This document shows, piece by piece, positions 29,875-38,190 of a DNA stretch of 64,000 nucleotides. The position numbers were made by a program, and so were the translations under genes. The notes beneath the pieces were generated by a model. It did not search any database. It was not told the origin of the DNA and worked only from the letters and a program-made list of their open reading frames with translations. This stretch comes from Thiohalocapsa marina (GTDB taxonomy: Bacteria > Pseudomonadota > Gammaproteobacteria > Chromatiales > Chromatiaceae), in assembly GCF_008632335.1 (NCBI RefSeq), contig NZ_VWXX01000009.1:1-64000 (forward strand). Reading direction: 5' to 3'. Within the stretch, counting starts at the first letter, position 1. Every line of letters starts with the position of its first letter.

Positions 29875-30453
29875 TCAGCCGGCCCGCCCGGGAGAATGCA
29901 ACAGCGCCCGATAGCGCGCCCAGTCGAAGGCCGGCCCGGGGTCGGTCTTGCGCCCGGGCGCGATATCGCTATGACCGACGATCCGCTCCGGCGTGATGGC
30001 AGGAAAGCGCCGCCGGATCTCCGCCGTGACCGCCGCCAGACAGCGGTACTGGGCATCGGTGTAGGGGGTCCGGTCGGCGCCCTCCAGCTCGATGCCAATG
30101 GAGGAGTCGTTGCAGGCGGTGCGACCCTGAAAGCAGGACTGGCCCGCATGCCAGGCGCGCCGCCGCAGATCGACGAACTGCACCAGCTCGCCGTCGCGGC
30201 GGATCAGCAGATGCGCCGAGACGCGCAGCCCGGCCAGCGAGCGGAATGCCGCGTGGGCCCCAGGGTCCAGTCGGTTGCTGAACAGCTGCTCGATCCAGGG
30301 GCCGCCGAACCGGCCCGGCGGCAGGCTGATGTTGTGGATCACAAGCAGGTCGACCCGCGTGCCCGGCGGGCGCGCGTCCTGGTTGTCGCTCGGGGCCTTT
30401 CGTGCCCGGGCCAGCCAGCCCTCGGGCGGGATCGCGTCGCGCGTCTGCTGCAT
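29875..30453 (-). CDS. ampD: 1,6-anhydro-N-acetylmuramyl-L-alanine amidase AmpD
   Basis: A 192-aa cytoplasmic zinc amidase of peptidoglycan recycling. The first zinc His is in VIHNISLPPG; the others lie in WHAGQS and GHSDIAPGRKTDPG. It cleaves the peptide from anhydro-muropeptides and, where AmpR exists, lowers beta-lactamase induction. It is the last gene of a minus-strand run beginning with the DUF1538 pair (22-nt gap to the CBS gene). The link with that transporter is probably positional only. Confidence 0.93.
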   Translation of the reverse strand: MQQTRDAIPPEGWLARARKAPSDNQDARPPGTRVDLLVIHNISLPPGRFGGPWIEQLFSNRLDPGAHAAFRSLAGLRVSAHLLIRRDGELVQFVDLRRRAWHAGQSCFQGRTACNDSSIGIELEGADRTPYTDAQYRCLAAVTAEIRRRFPAITPERIVGHSDIAPGRKTDPGPAFDWARYRALLHSPGRAG

Positions 30454-30475
30454 GAAAACCGCTCCTGACGGCGCG

Positions 30476-30880
30476 TCAGCCCACCGGCATCATGCCCTTG
30501 ATCACCAGGTCCGTCAGACTGACGATGCCGATGACCTCGCCATTCTGCACCACCGGCGCGCGGGACAGGTCAAGGCGGGCGAACAGGCGGGCGCAGTAGC
30601 GGATGTCCATCTCCGGCGGCACGCTGATCAGGGGCTTGGACATGATCTCGTAGATGTTCACCCGGTCCGGGGCGCGGTCCCTGGCCAGCACCTGGCGCGC
30701 GATGTCGGAGATCAGCACCATGCCCAGTTCGTCGTCGTCGTGGCGCTTGCGCACGATCAGGCACTTGGTGTCCACATGACGCATCTGCTGCAGCGCCCGG
30801 GCAACCGTATCCATGCCATCGACGGTATCGAAGCTGCGTTTCATGACATCGCGCACGCGAATCAGCCGACGCTCGCCCAT
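30476..30880 (-). CDS. tandem CBS-domain protein
   Basis: A 134-aa protein made of two CBS domains (about 8-70 and 76-134): VRDVMKRSFDTVDGMDTVARAL and IMSKPLISVPPEMDIRYCARLF, each ending in an LxDL-type strand. CBS pairs bind adenosine nucleotides (AMP, ATP, sometimes cyclic dinucleotides) and gate partner proteins. It is encoded 3 nt after a PII-like gene and two DUF1538 membrane genes, so it is likely an energy sensor for that transporter. The partner assignment is inference from gene order. Confidence 0.9.
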   Translation of the reverse strand: MGERRLIRVRDVMKRSFDTVDGMDTVARALQQMRHVDTKCLIVRKRHDDDELGMVLISDIARQVLARDRAPDRVNIYEIMSKPLISVPPEMDIRYCARLFARLDLSRAPVVQNGEVIGIVSLTDLVIKGMMPVG

Positions 30881-30883
30881 GAT

Positions 30884-31234
30884 TCAGATCTCCTCCTGCA
30901 CCTTCTCGGACAACACGCGAATCTGGTGGCTGATGCCCACGGCATCCTCCACGTCGACCTGAAAGGCAATGCCGCAACCGGCCTGTTCCTCGAAGCGCCC
31001 CACCCGGGCGATGGTCTCCAGGATGCCGCGGGCCAGATGCTCCTCGACCAGCAGCAACAGCACATCGCGCTGGGTCTCCAGGTTCAGGCCGAAGAAGGTC
31101 TTCTGCTTCTCCGCGCCCTCGCCACGGGCCTGGCTGATGACCGTGGAGCCGGTGGCGCCGGCGGCACGCGCCGCCTCCAGCACCGCCTCCGTCTCGGTGC
31201 GCTCCACCAGCGCGATGATGAGCTTGAAGTGCAT
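30884..31234 (-). CDS. PII-family signalling protein (PII-like)
   Basis: A 116-aa ferredoxin-fold PII-like protein: MHFKLIIALVERTETEAVLEAA, then a T-loop-like segment STVISQARGEGAEKQKTFFG, and GRGILE-like LARGILETIARVG. It lacks the classical GlnB uridylylation segment, so it is probably not GlnB or GlnK. It lies 2 nt after the DUF1538 gene and 3 nt before the CBS gene. PII-like proteins often bind nucleotides and regulate an adjacent membrane transporter; here that would be the DUF1538 pair. Confidence 0.88.
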   Translation of the reverse strand: MHFKLIIALVERTETEAVLEAARAAGATGSTVISQARGEGAEKQKTFFGLNLETQRDVLLLLVEEHLARGILETIARVGRFEEQAGCGIAFQVDVEDAVGISHQIRVLSEKVQEEI

Positions 31235-31236
31235 GG

Positions 31237-32037
31237 TCAGTGATCCTCTGGTTGGGCCTTGCGGCGCTGTACAAGGCGAGTGTAGAACGCGCTCAGCTGC
31301 GCATAGCCCATGACGGACATGATCGGGAACAGGCTGGCAAAGGCAATCAGCCCGAAGCCGTCCAGCATCGGATTGCGCCCGGGGATGTTGCTGGACAGCC
31401 CGAGCCCCAGCGCGGCCACCAGCGGGACCGTGACCGTGGAGGTGGTGACGCCACCTGAATCATAGGCCAGGGCGACGATGCTGCGCGGGGCAAATGCGGT
31501 CTGGATCAGCACCACCACATAGCCGGTAATGATGTAGTAGTGCAGCGGCGTGCCGCTGACAATGCGGTAAGCGCCCAGCGCAATGCCCACCGCCACGCCG
31601 ATGGCCACGGCGATGCGCAGGCCCCAGGCGTCGATGGCGCCGGCGGAGACCTGGTTCGCCTTGATGGCCACGGCGATCAGCGACGGCTCGGCGATGGTGG
31701 TGGCAAAACCGATGGAGAAGGCGAACAGATACAGCCAGAAGTAGGCGTGCCAGTGGGACTGCGAGTCCGCCTCGGCGTCGATGACCAGGAACTCCGGTGC
31801 CGTCAGTTGCGCCGCCATCAGCTTGCCCAGCGGAAACAGCGCCGTCTCCAGGCCCTGGATGAAGAAGGCCAGCCCCGCCAGCACCAGCAGCATGCCCGCC
31901 AGGACCCGTCGCAGGTTGGCGATGGGCCGGCGCAGCACCAGCACCTGGAAGCCGATGAGGATGGCCACGATCGGCAGTACATCGCCCAGGGTGGCGCAAA
32001 GCGGCAGGATGTGCTCGAACGGGCAGAGGGTGTCCAT
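31237..32037 (-). CDS. DUF1538 membrane protein, second subunit
   Basis: A 266-aa polytopic inner-membrane protein with about seven hydrophobic segments. The family motifs GFATTIAEPSLIAVA and [21 protein letters not shown] are present, the latter conserved with the preceding gene. DUF1538 pairs have been described as two-component Na+(K+)/H+ antiporters (UmpAB of Halomonas zhaodongensis, from memory). By that analogy this is a monovalent cation/proton antiporter subunit. It is 26 nt downstream of its partner and 2 nt upstream of the PII-like gene. Confidence 0.85.
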   Translation of the reverse strand: MDTLCPFEHILPLCATLGDVLPIVAILIGFQVLVLRRPIANLRRVLAGMLLVLAGLAFFIQGLETALFPLGKLMAAQLTAPEFLVIDAEADSQSHWHAYFWLYLFAFSIGFATTIAEPSLIAVAIKANQVSAGAIDAWGLRIAVAIGVAVGIALGAYRIVSGTPLHYYIITGYVVVLIQTAFAPRSIVALAYDSGGVTTSTVTVPLVAALGLGLSSNIPGRNPMLDGFGLIAFASLFPIMSVMGYAQLSAFYTRLVQRRKAQPEDH

Positions 32038-32063
32038 GCGGCGCAGCAGATCCAGTAAGCGGG

Positions 32064-32819
32064 TCAGATGAGGATGCCGTAGCCCATGACGAAGATCATC
32101 GGCGTGAGGGAGGCGAAGGCAATCAGGCCAAAGCCGTCGGTGACCGGGTTGCGCCCCTCGATGCTGGAGGCCAGACCGACCCCCAGGGCGGTGACCAGCG
32201 GCACGGTGATGGTGGACGTGGTCACGCCGCCGGAATCATAGGCGATGCCGATGATCTCGGCGGGGGCGAACGCGGTCATGATCACCACCCCCAGATAGCC
32301 GCCGATGATCAGGTACTGGATGGGCCAGCCCCGCAGGATCCGCAACACGCCGATGACGATGGCCAGCCCCACGGCCAGGGCCACCGTGAGGCGCAGCCCC
32401 TCGGCATAGTCGGCCTTGGCCTCGTCCGCCGCATCGATCATGCCGCCCCGGGCCGCCACCTCGGCCGCCTCGGCGGCCACCGCGATCAGGGCCGGCTCCG
32501 CCACCGTGGTGCCGAAGCCGAGACTGAAGGCAAAGGCAAGCAGCCAGAACAGGCTGCCCTTGCGGGCAAAATCCCAGGCCATGGCCTCGCCGATGGGAAA
32601 CAGGCCCAGCTTGAGCCCCTGTACGAACAGCGTCAGCCCGATGAGGACCAGGAAGGTGCCGAGCAGCAGGTCGGCAAAGTCCGGCACCGGCGCCCGCAGC
32701 ACCACGAGTTGGAAGAAGGCGATGACCAGAATGATGGGCGCGAGATCCCGCGCACTGTCCAGCAGCGCCCGGATGGCCTGCCACAGCAGCGTCTTCAACG
32801 GCGCCGGGCCCGAACGCAC
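32064..32819 (-). CDS. DUF1538 membrane protein, first subunit (GTG start)
   Basis: A 251-aa polytopic membrane protein. It shares [32 protein letters not shown] and the end [19 protein letters not shown] with the downstream subunit, so the two are ancient duplicates that presumably form a heteromer. The start codon is GTG at 32817-32819. First gene of the run DUF1538-DUF1538-PII-CBS-ampD. The 211 bases to the divergent nadC contain the promoters of both units, not resolved by eye. Confidence 0.85.
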   Translation of the reverse strand: MRSGPAPLKTLLWQAIRALLDSARDLAPIILVIAFFQLVVLRAPVPDFADLLLGTFLVLIGLTLFVQGLKLGLFPIGEAMAWDFARKGSLFWLLAFAFSLGFGTTVAEPALIAVAAEAAEVAARGGMIDAADEAKADYAEGLRLTVALAVGLAIVIGVLRILRGWPIQYLIIGGYLGVVIMTAFAPAEIIGIAYDSGGVTTSTITVPLVTALGVGLASSIEGRNPVTDGFGLIAFASLTPMIFVMGYGILI

Positions 32820-33030
32820 CGCAGGCCGGCAAGCGGACCGCGGACCGCGGAGGCCTTGCCAGCATCGTTGCCGCGGCAGGCGTGGCGCCGAGGCAGCCGG
32901 TCTGTGCGTTTTTCGTTACCCGACATCGGCTCAATGTTACTAAACTGGGGGCACAATACCCAGCGCGACCGGCCTCGGCCGGTTCGCGTGCCGCACCAAC
33001 CTTCGCAATGCCCACAGGCAGGTCCGCCCC

Positions 33031-33903
33031 ATGACCGTTGATCCCCATTTCCTGGCCGAACATCGTCCATCCGCCGCCCTGATCCGGCAGCATGTGCAAA
33101 GCGCCCTGGATGAAGACCTGGGTGCGGGCGATGTCACCGCCGCCCTGCTGCCGAGCGGGCAGGCCCGCGCCGCGATCATCACCCGGGAGCACGCGGTGCT
33201 GAGCGGACAGGCCTGGGTCGATGCGGTGTTCCATCTGCTGGACCCCGGCATCGAACTGGACTGGCACTGCCACGACGGCGAGCGCATCGCCCCGGACCAG
33301 GTGCTGTGCCGGCTGCGCGGGCCGCTGCGGACCCTGCTCACCGGCGAGCGCACGGCGCTGAACTACCTGCAGACCCTGTCCGGCACCGCCACCCTGACCC
33401 GCGGCTACACCGATCGGGTCGCGGACCTGCCGGTGCGCATCCTCGACACCCGCAAGACCCTGCCTGGCCTGCGCCGCGAACAGAAATATGCCGTGCTGTG
33501 CGGCGGCGGTCACAATCACCGCATGGGGCTGTTCGACGCCATCCTGATCAAGGAGAACCACATCATGGCGGCGGGCTCCATCAAGGCCGCCGTGGACGCG
33601 GCCCGACGCACGGGACGGGCGCTGCCGGTGGAGATCGAGGTGGAGTCACTGGACGAACTGGAGCAGGCCCTGGCGGCGGGGGTAGAGCGCGTGCTGCTGG
33701 ACAATTTCGACCTGGACGGTCTGCGCGAGGCGGTGCGGCTGGCCCGGGGCCGGACTCGCCTGGAGGCCTCTGGCGGCATCACCCTGGAGCGCCTGCGTGA
33801 CGTCGCCGCAACCGGCGTCGACGACATCTCCATCGGCGCCCTGACCAAGGACGTGCGCGCGGTCGACCTGTCCATGCGGCTCGATGCCGAGCCGACATCC
33901 TGA
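33031..33903 (+). CDS. nadC: nicotinate-nucleotide pyrophosphorylase (carboxylating)
   Basis: A 290-aa quinolinate phosphoribosyltransferase of NAD biosynthesis. Landmarks: [68 protein letters not shown] and ASGGITLE. Quinolinate and PRPP give nicotinate mononucleotide and CO2. Length matches family norm (about 280-300). Monocistronic; the next gene has its own promoter. Confidence 0.96.
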   Translation: MTVDPHFLAEHRPSAALIRQHVQSALDEDLGAGDVTAALLPSGQARAAIITREHAVLSGQAWVDAVFHLLDPGIELDWHCHDGERIAPDQVLCRLRGPLRTLLTGERTALNYLQTLSGTATLTRGYTDRVADLPVRILDTRKTLPGLRREQKYAVLCGGGHNHRMGLFDAILIKENHIMAAGSIKAAVDAARRTGRALPVEIEVESLDELEQALAAGVERVLLDNFDLDGLREAVRLARGRTRLEASGGITLERLRDVAATGVDDISIGALTKDVRAVDLSMRLDAEPTS

Positions 33904-34079
33904 GCCGGACTGCACAGCCGTTCCGCCCGGCCCACCGGCTCACCAGATCCGCTCGGCGCCCCCCGGATCCGGTCTCCGGCACCCCGGATCGCTGCTCGGC
34001 GGATGGCATTGGCGTGGAAGTCGCCTCAGCCGATGTCGCGTCTGCCGACTGCATCCTGCAGGATCATCGGAAAAAGTAA

Positions 34080-34108
34080 TTGCAAATTTTAGTAAATGCT
34101 AATATAGT
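34080..34108 (+). promoter_or_regulatory. strong sigma70 promoter of the sulfur-globule gene
   Basis: TTGCAA at 34080-34085 and TATAGT at 34103-34108 with an exact 17-nt spacer, in a markedly AT-rich stretch (34068-34110) that contrasts with the GC-rich surroundings. The predicted leader is about 60 nt. This is the clearest promoter in the window. Confidence 0.8.
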
Positions 34109-34175
34109 AACACTCGTTGGTTGCAGATCGCGCCAACGCTTGCCAACCCAGAACAATGATTTCGGAGACTACAAC

Positions 34176-34550
34176 ATGAAAAAGCTTGCTACTGCCGCGG
34201 CCGTTGCCGCCCTCCTCGGTGTGTCCGCCTCCGCCAGCGCCTGGTGGGGTCCGGGTTGGGGTGGTCCAGGCTACGGCTCCGGTTGGGGCGACGGCATGGG
34301 CGACATGTTCAGTGACATGTTCGGTGATGGCTACGGCGACTTCAACATGAGCATGTCCGGTGGTGGTCGCGGCTGGGGTCGTGGTCGCGGTTATGGCTAC
34401 GGTCGCGGTTACGGCTACGGCTATGAAAACCCGTACTACGGCTACGGCTACCCCTACTACGGCGCCCCCTACGGCGGTTATGGCTATCCGTACGGCGCTC
34501 CGGTTGCCCCGGTTGCTCCCGCTGCACCGGCCCAGCCAGAAGCGAAGTAA
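34176..34550 (+). CDS. sulfur-globule envelope protein family
   Basis: A 124-aa secreted protein. A signal peptide [22 protein letters not shown] (about 22 residues) is followed by [16 protein letters not shown]. The mature chain is dominated by Gly and Tyr, with Tyr-Gly repeats such as [13 protein letters not shown], and ends in an Ala/Pro-rich [17 protein letters not shown] tail. Composition, periodicity and signal match the SgpA/SgpB structural proteins that coat periplasmic sulfur globules in purple sulfur bacteria. A strong promoter, GGAG site and bidirectional terminator suggest high expression. It fits with soxYZ in the same window, implying transient sulfur storage. Confidence 0.82.
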   Translation: MKKLATAAAVAALLGVSASASAWWGPGWGGPGYGSGWGDGMGDMFSDMFGDGYGDFNMSMSGGGRGWGRGRGYGYGRGYGYGYENPYYGYGYPYYGAPYGGYGYPYGAPVAPVAPAAPAQPEAK

Positions 34551-34600
34551 GCAGTCATCCGGCGCGCGCCCCGACCCTGTCGGGGACCACCGCACTGCCC

Positions 34601-34637
34601 AAAACGCCCGGGATCCTCATGGATTCCCGGGCGTTTT
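34601..34637. terminator. bidirectional rho-independent terminator
   Basis: A perfect 13-bp stem (34601-34613 with 34625-34637), starting AAAACGCCCGGGA, with an 11-nt loop and a T-run continuing to 34639. The A-run on the other side makes it work for the convergent PAP2 gene as well. Confidence 0.92.
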
Positions 34638-34657
34638 TTGTTTCGGTCTCGTGCAGA

Positions 34658-35185
34658 TCAGATCACCAGCAGCAGGCTGGACCAGCCGAGGGCCAGCCCG
34701 ACCACGGACGCGACCACCACGTCACTGGGATAGTGCAGGCCGAGCACCACCCGCGACGCCGCCACCAGCAGCGTGAAGGGCACCAGCAGCCAGGCCAGGG
34801 CGGGATAGTAGAACAGCGCTACGGTGGAAAAGCTCACCGCGTGCAGAGTGTGGCCGGATGGGAAACTATAGCGATCCAGCGGCGGCACGCCGGCGGTGAT
34901 GTCCAGGTCGTAATGGCACGGGCGCACGCGCTGGGTCATGCCCTTCAGCCGCTTGTACAGCAGCAGCGCCACACCGCCGGTGAGCAGCATGTGCAACGCT
35001 GCCTCCAGCCCGTAGAGGCCATCGACCAGGGGCATCACCGCCATCAGGCTATACCAGAAGACGCCGTTTCCGAGCCGACTCACAAGCGCAAACGGCCGGA
35101 AAAACCAACGCTGCCGCGTCGACTGGCTCCAGCGCCGGCACACCGGCGTCTCAAGTTCATTCAGCAGCCGCAGCCATGCTTTCAT
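34658..35185 (-). CDS. PAP2-family membrane phosphatase
   Basis: A 175-aa membrane phosphatase with the three PAP2 signatures: KGMTQRVRP (KX6RP), PSGH, and SRVVLGLHYPSDV (SRX5HX3D). It has about five membrane segments. Family members hydrolyse phosphatidic acid or polyprenyl pyrophosphate. The ATG at 35185 is supported by GGAGG 5 nt upstream. It overlaps the end of the glycosyltransferase gene by 29 nt, so it is the last gene of the olsB-acyltransferase-GT4-PAP2 unit. In that context dephosphorylation of phosphatidate to diacylglycerol is plausible. Confidence 0.88.
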   Translation of the reverse strand: MKAWLRLLNELETPVCRRWSQSTRQRWFFRPFALVSRLGNGVFWYSLMAVMPLVDGLYGLEAALHMLLTGGVALLLYKRLKGMTQRVRPCHYDLDITAGVPPLDRYSFPSGHTLHAVSFSTVALFYYPALAWLLVPFTLLVAASRVVLGLHYPSDVVVASVVGLALGWSSLLLVI

Positions 35186-36383
35186 GCTTGCCTCCGCTCC
35201 CGGCATGATGCCGTATCGCCTCCAGCAGTCGCCGCTCGACCGACTCGATGACGCGATCCCAACTCAAGGTTTCTGCCGTTGCCCGCGCCGCCCTGCCCAG
35301 GCGCCGCAAGCGGTGGCCGTCTGCGGCGACGGCCACCGCCGCATCGACGAAGGCCTGGTCGCAGCCCATGGGCACCACAACGCCATTGCACCAGGATGAA
35401 ACATACTCGTGCGCGGCCGCATCATCAAACGCCACCACCGCGAGACCGCTCGCCATGGCCTCGGTGACCACGTTACCGAAGGTCTCCGTCAGGCTCGGAA
35501 AGATAAAGCAGTCTGCCGAGGCATAGTGGCGGGCGAGCTCCGCCCCGACCCGGGCTCCGGCAAAGACGTGCTCCGGGTGCTCCCGGCGCACCGCCTCCAG
35601 CGCCGGCCCGTCGCCGACGAAGACGCATCGGGTCCCGGGCTGGCGCTGCGTGATGGCGGCAAAGGCACGCACCGCCAGACCGATGTTCTTCTCGGCGGCG
35701 ATGCGGCCTACGTACAGCGCCACCACGGAATCCTCATCGCAGCCCCAGGATCGACGCAAGGCTGCGCAGCGTCGCGCCGGCGAAAACAGCTGCGTATCCA
35801 CCCCGCGACCGAATACCCGCACATTGCGGAAACCGTCGTCATGCAGCCGGTGCTCCAGCGTCCGGGTCGGCACCAGGGTACCGTCGGAACGGTTGTGGAA
35901 CTGCCGCAGGGCACGCATGATCGGCCGCATCAGCAGACCGAAGCCGTAGTGCCGGCTGTATTGATGAAACTGGGTGTGGAACCCGGTCAGCACCGCGATG
36001 TCGAGGGTGCACGCCGCATGCAGCGCCGCATGTCCCAGGGGCCCCTGCGTCGCGACATAGACCACGTCCGGCCGGCATCGGCGCCAACGCCGGCGCAGTC
36101 GCCGGTACACCGGCAGGCCGAAACGCAGGCCGCGATATCCGGGAATCGGCAGGCCGGGCACCAGCAGCTGCTCCGCTTCCGGTCCGGGCCCGGCAACCAC
36201 CCGCTCGACGCCCTGCCGCGGGCGAATGACCGATACCGAATGGCCCCGGGCCACCAGTCCATCGGCCAGTTGACGCATGGTATTGGCAACGCCGTTGATC
36301 TCCGGCGGATAGGTCTCGGTGACCACGGCAATGGCCAGCCGCCTGCGCCCCTCGACCGCCGGGCAAGACAGCTCACGCGGCAT
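35157..36383 (-). CDS. GT4-family glycosyltransferase
   Basis: A 408-aa GT-B glycosyltransferase. N-terminal: VVTETYPPEINGVANTMRQLADGL; C-terminal nucleotide-sugar site: LYVGRIAAEKNIGLAV, FVGDGPALE and FPSLTETFGNVVTEAMASGLAVVAFD. The pattern ETYPPEINGVANT resembles the group containing SqdX, mannosyltransferase MgtA and other lipid glycosyltransferases. Start at 36383 overlaps the acyltransferase stop by 11 nt; 36410 is an alternative. Neighbours are lipid enzymes, so the acceptor is probably a lipid. The sugar donor is unknown. Confidence 0.88.
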   Translation of the reverse strand: MPRELSCPAVEGRRRLAIAVVTETYPPEINGVANTMRQLADGLVARGHSVSVIRPRQGVERVVAGPGPEAEQLLVPGLPIPGYRGLRFGLPVYRRLRRRWRRCRPDVVYVATQGPLGHAALHAACTLDIAVLTGFHTQFHQYSRHYGFGLLMRPIMRALRQFHNRSDGTLVPTRTLEHRLHDDGFRNVRVFGRGVDTQLFSPARRCAALRRSWGCDEDSVVALYVGRIAAEKNIGLAVRAFAAITQRQPGTRCVFVGDGPALEAVRREHPEHVFAGARVGAELARHYASADCFIFPSLTETFGNVVTEAMASGLAVVAFDDAAAHEYVSSWCNGVVVPMGCDQAFVDAAVAVAADGHRLRRLGRAARATAETLSWDRVIESVERRLLEAIRHHAGSGGKHESMAAAAE

Positions 36384-37236
36384 CGCGCCACCGCCCCGAT
36401 GGCAACGCATCTGCCATCATGCCGAACTGCGCCGGGCGCGCCGCCTGGATAGTGGCCGGAGCCGGCCCCTGGCAGCCCGCCGGAGGCAGTCCGAGTTGCG
36501 CGCCAATGGCATCGCGCGCCGCCTCGGCCAGACCCCGCCGGTCGCGACCCGCGGAGTCGATGGGCGCGAGCCAGGTCACCCGAACAGACAAGCCCGGGTG
36601 CCGCAGGACCCGCAGCAGGTGACGCAACAGGTTGTCGTCGCCGACAAAGGGGGCCACCGCGTCCGGCGCCCCGTCATCGCCATAGCGGATCGCCACCGGC
36701 TGCACCCAGGGCGCGCCCGGCACCAGGGCCGCGGCGAACAGCCGGGGATGGAACGGCAACAGGCGTCGTCCGTCTGTGGTCGTGCCTTCCGGAAACATCA
36801 CCATCGACCGCCCGGACCGGACCACCGCGGCCAACTGCTGACCCGCCGCTGCCGTCTGGTGCGCGCCGCGGCGCAGGAAGACAGTGCCGGCCAGCAGCGA
36901 CATCCGGCCGACCAGCGGCCAGCGTCGCACCTCCGCCTTGGACAGGAAACCGACCTCGCCCAGGGCGCCGAGCACCGGGATGTCCAGCCAGGAGACGTGA
37001 TTGGCCACCAGCAGCGCCGGATGAGCCGGTTCGCCCCGCGCCTCGACCCGCAGCGCCAGACATCGACACAACCGGCGATGCCACCAGCACACCAGGCCCG
37101 GCAGCCAGTCGCACCGCAGCCCCAGGCGACGCAGCAGGGCGACGCCAAGGCCGACGACGGCGCCGGCCGCCAGATGCTCCGCCACGCGCAGGGCGCGCCA
37201 GAGGGCGACGGCGGGATTCAGCCCTGAGCTTCGCAT
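36373..37236 (-). CDS. lysophospholipid/1-acylglycerol acyltransferase, OlsA-like
   Basis: A 287-aa PlsC-type acyltransferase with an N-terminal membrane region, the catalytic motif NHVSWLD (HX4D), FLSKAEVRRWPLVG, FLRRG and the substrate motif FPEGTT. It follows olsB by 13 nt. OlsA transfers the second acyl chain to lyso-ornithine lipid and may also act on lysophosphatidate. The neighbour makes OlsA the likely role, but a general PlsC function is possible. Start at 37236 (MRSSGLNP) avoids overlap; a longer frame to 37287 exists. Confidence 0.82.
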   Translation of the reverse strand: MRSSGLNPAVALWRALRVAEHLAAGAVVGLGVALLRRLGLRCDWLPGLVCWWHRRLCRCLALRVEARGEPAHPALLVANHVSWLDIPVLGALGEVGFLSKAEVRRWPLVGRMSLLAGTVFLRRGAHQTAAAGQQLAAVVRSGRSMVMFPEGTTTDGRRLLPFHPRLFAAALVPGAPWVQPVAIRYGDDGAPDAVAPFVGDDNLLRHLLRVLRHPGLSVRVTWLAPIDSAGRDRRGLAEAARDAIGAQLGLPPAGCQGPAPATIQAARPAQFGMMADALPSGRWRDAA

Positions 37237-37249
37237 GCCGGGTTCGCGC

Positions 37250-38017
37250 TCAGCATTCCGGCACGCGGGTGAGGAAATGCCGGGCATAGACCGGATCGAT
37301 GCGATTCACGTCCAGCAGCATGAGCACATCGGCAACCTTGAAATCGGGATCGCGACAGGGCTCGCCGCAGGCCCGGGCGCCAAGTCGCAGATAGGCCTTG
37401 AGCAGCGGCGGCAGCGGCGCGTCAAGCACATCCTCGCAGACGCCGGAGTGTAACAGTGGCCGCCGCGGCGTAACACGCATGGAAGGCGGGGCCATCCCCT
37501 GCCGTCGCAAGCGGTTCATGATGGCCGCGGCCTGATAGTCACTCTCGCCCAACGGCACAGAGGCGCAGCCGAACAGATGGTCGATACCATGCAGCCGGAT
37601 ATAGCCGGCGATTCCCGACCAGAGCACCGCAATGGCGGACCCCTGCCGATAATCCGGGGCGATGCAGGTGCGCCCCACCTCGAGCACCCGGCCAGGGAGC
37701 GAGGGAATGGGCCCGAGGTCGAACTCGCTCTCGGAGTAGAAGCGCCCCAGCCGGCACGCGACGGCCCCGCTGAGCAGCCGCGTGCAACCCACCACCTGCC
37801 CGCTCTGGGTCTCGCGCACCAGCAGATGATGGCAGTGGTCGTCGAATGCGTCGACATCCAGGCCCTGGGCCGCGCTTGGCAACGCCGCGCCGAGTTCCAG
37901 CGCGAATACCCGATAACGCAGGGCCTGCGCCTCGCGCACCGCGTCCGGCCCGTCGGCCAGTTCAACGAACAGACGCTGACCGCGTTTCGCGGGCAGCGCC
38001 GATACCGATGCTCCCAT
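37250..38017 (-). CDS. olsB: L-ornithine N-acyltransferase OlsB-like (GNAT)
   Basis: A 255-aa GNAT-fold acyltransferase of the OlsB type, transferring a 3-hydroxyacyl chain from ACP to ornithine. Visible family segments: LRYRVFALELGA, DVDAFDDHCHHLLV, GRFYSESEFDL, VLEVGRTCIAPDYR and LFGCASVPL. It is the first gene of the minus-strand unit olsB-acyltransferase-GT4-PAP2. No clear PHO box was found in the 173 bases upstream. Confidence 0.85.
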   Translation of the reverse strand: MGASVSALPAKRGQRLFVELADGPDAVREAQALRYRVFALELGAALPSAAQGLDVDAFDDHCHHLLVRETQSGQVVGCTRLLSGAVACRLGRFYSESEFDLGPIPSLPGRVLEVGRTCIAPDYRQGSAIAVLWSGIAGYIRLHGIDHLFGCASVPLGESDYQAAAIMNRLRRQGMAPPSMRVTPRRPLLHSGVCEDVLDAPLPPLLKAYLRLGARACGEPCRDPDFKVADVLMLLDVNRIDPVYARHFLTRVPEC

Positions 38018-38190
38018 CCGCTCACCCCTCTGCCTGTTCTTTCCGTCGCCAGAACCTGCCAGCCGACGGCAATCTCCGCGGCGACCGGCATGCGCGGGAC
38101 ACCCCGGCGCATCGAGGGGGAAGCATAGAGAAGGTTTGTGTCAGTGCGGTTTGGGGCCGGTGACGAAATCGTGAATCCGCGCGCCGGCGC

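Noticed and set aside
38018-38190. PHO box upstream of olsB
   Set aside because: No pair of CTGTCA-like 7-mers at 11-nt spacing could be found.
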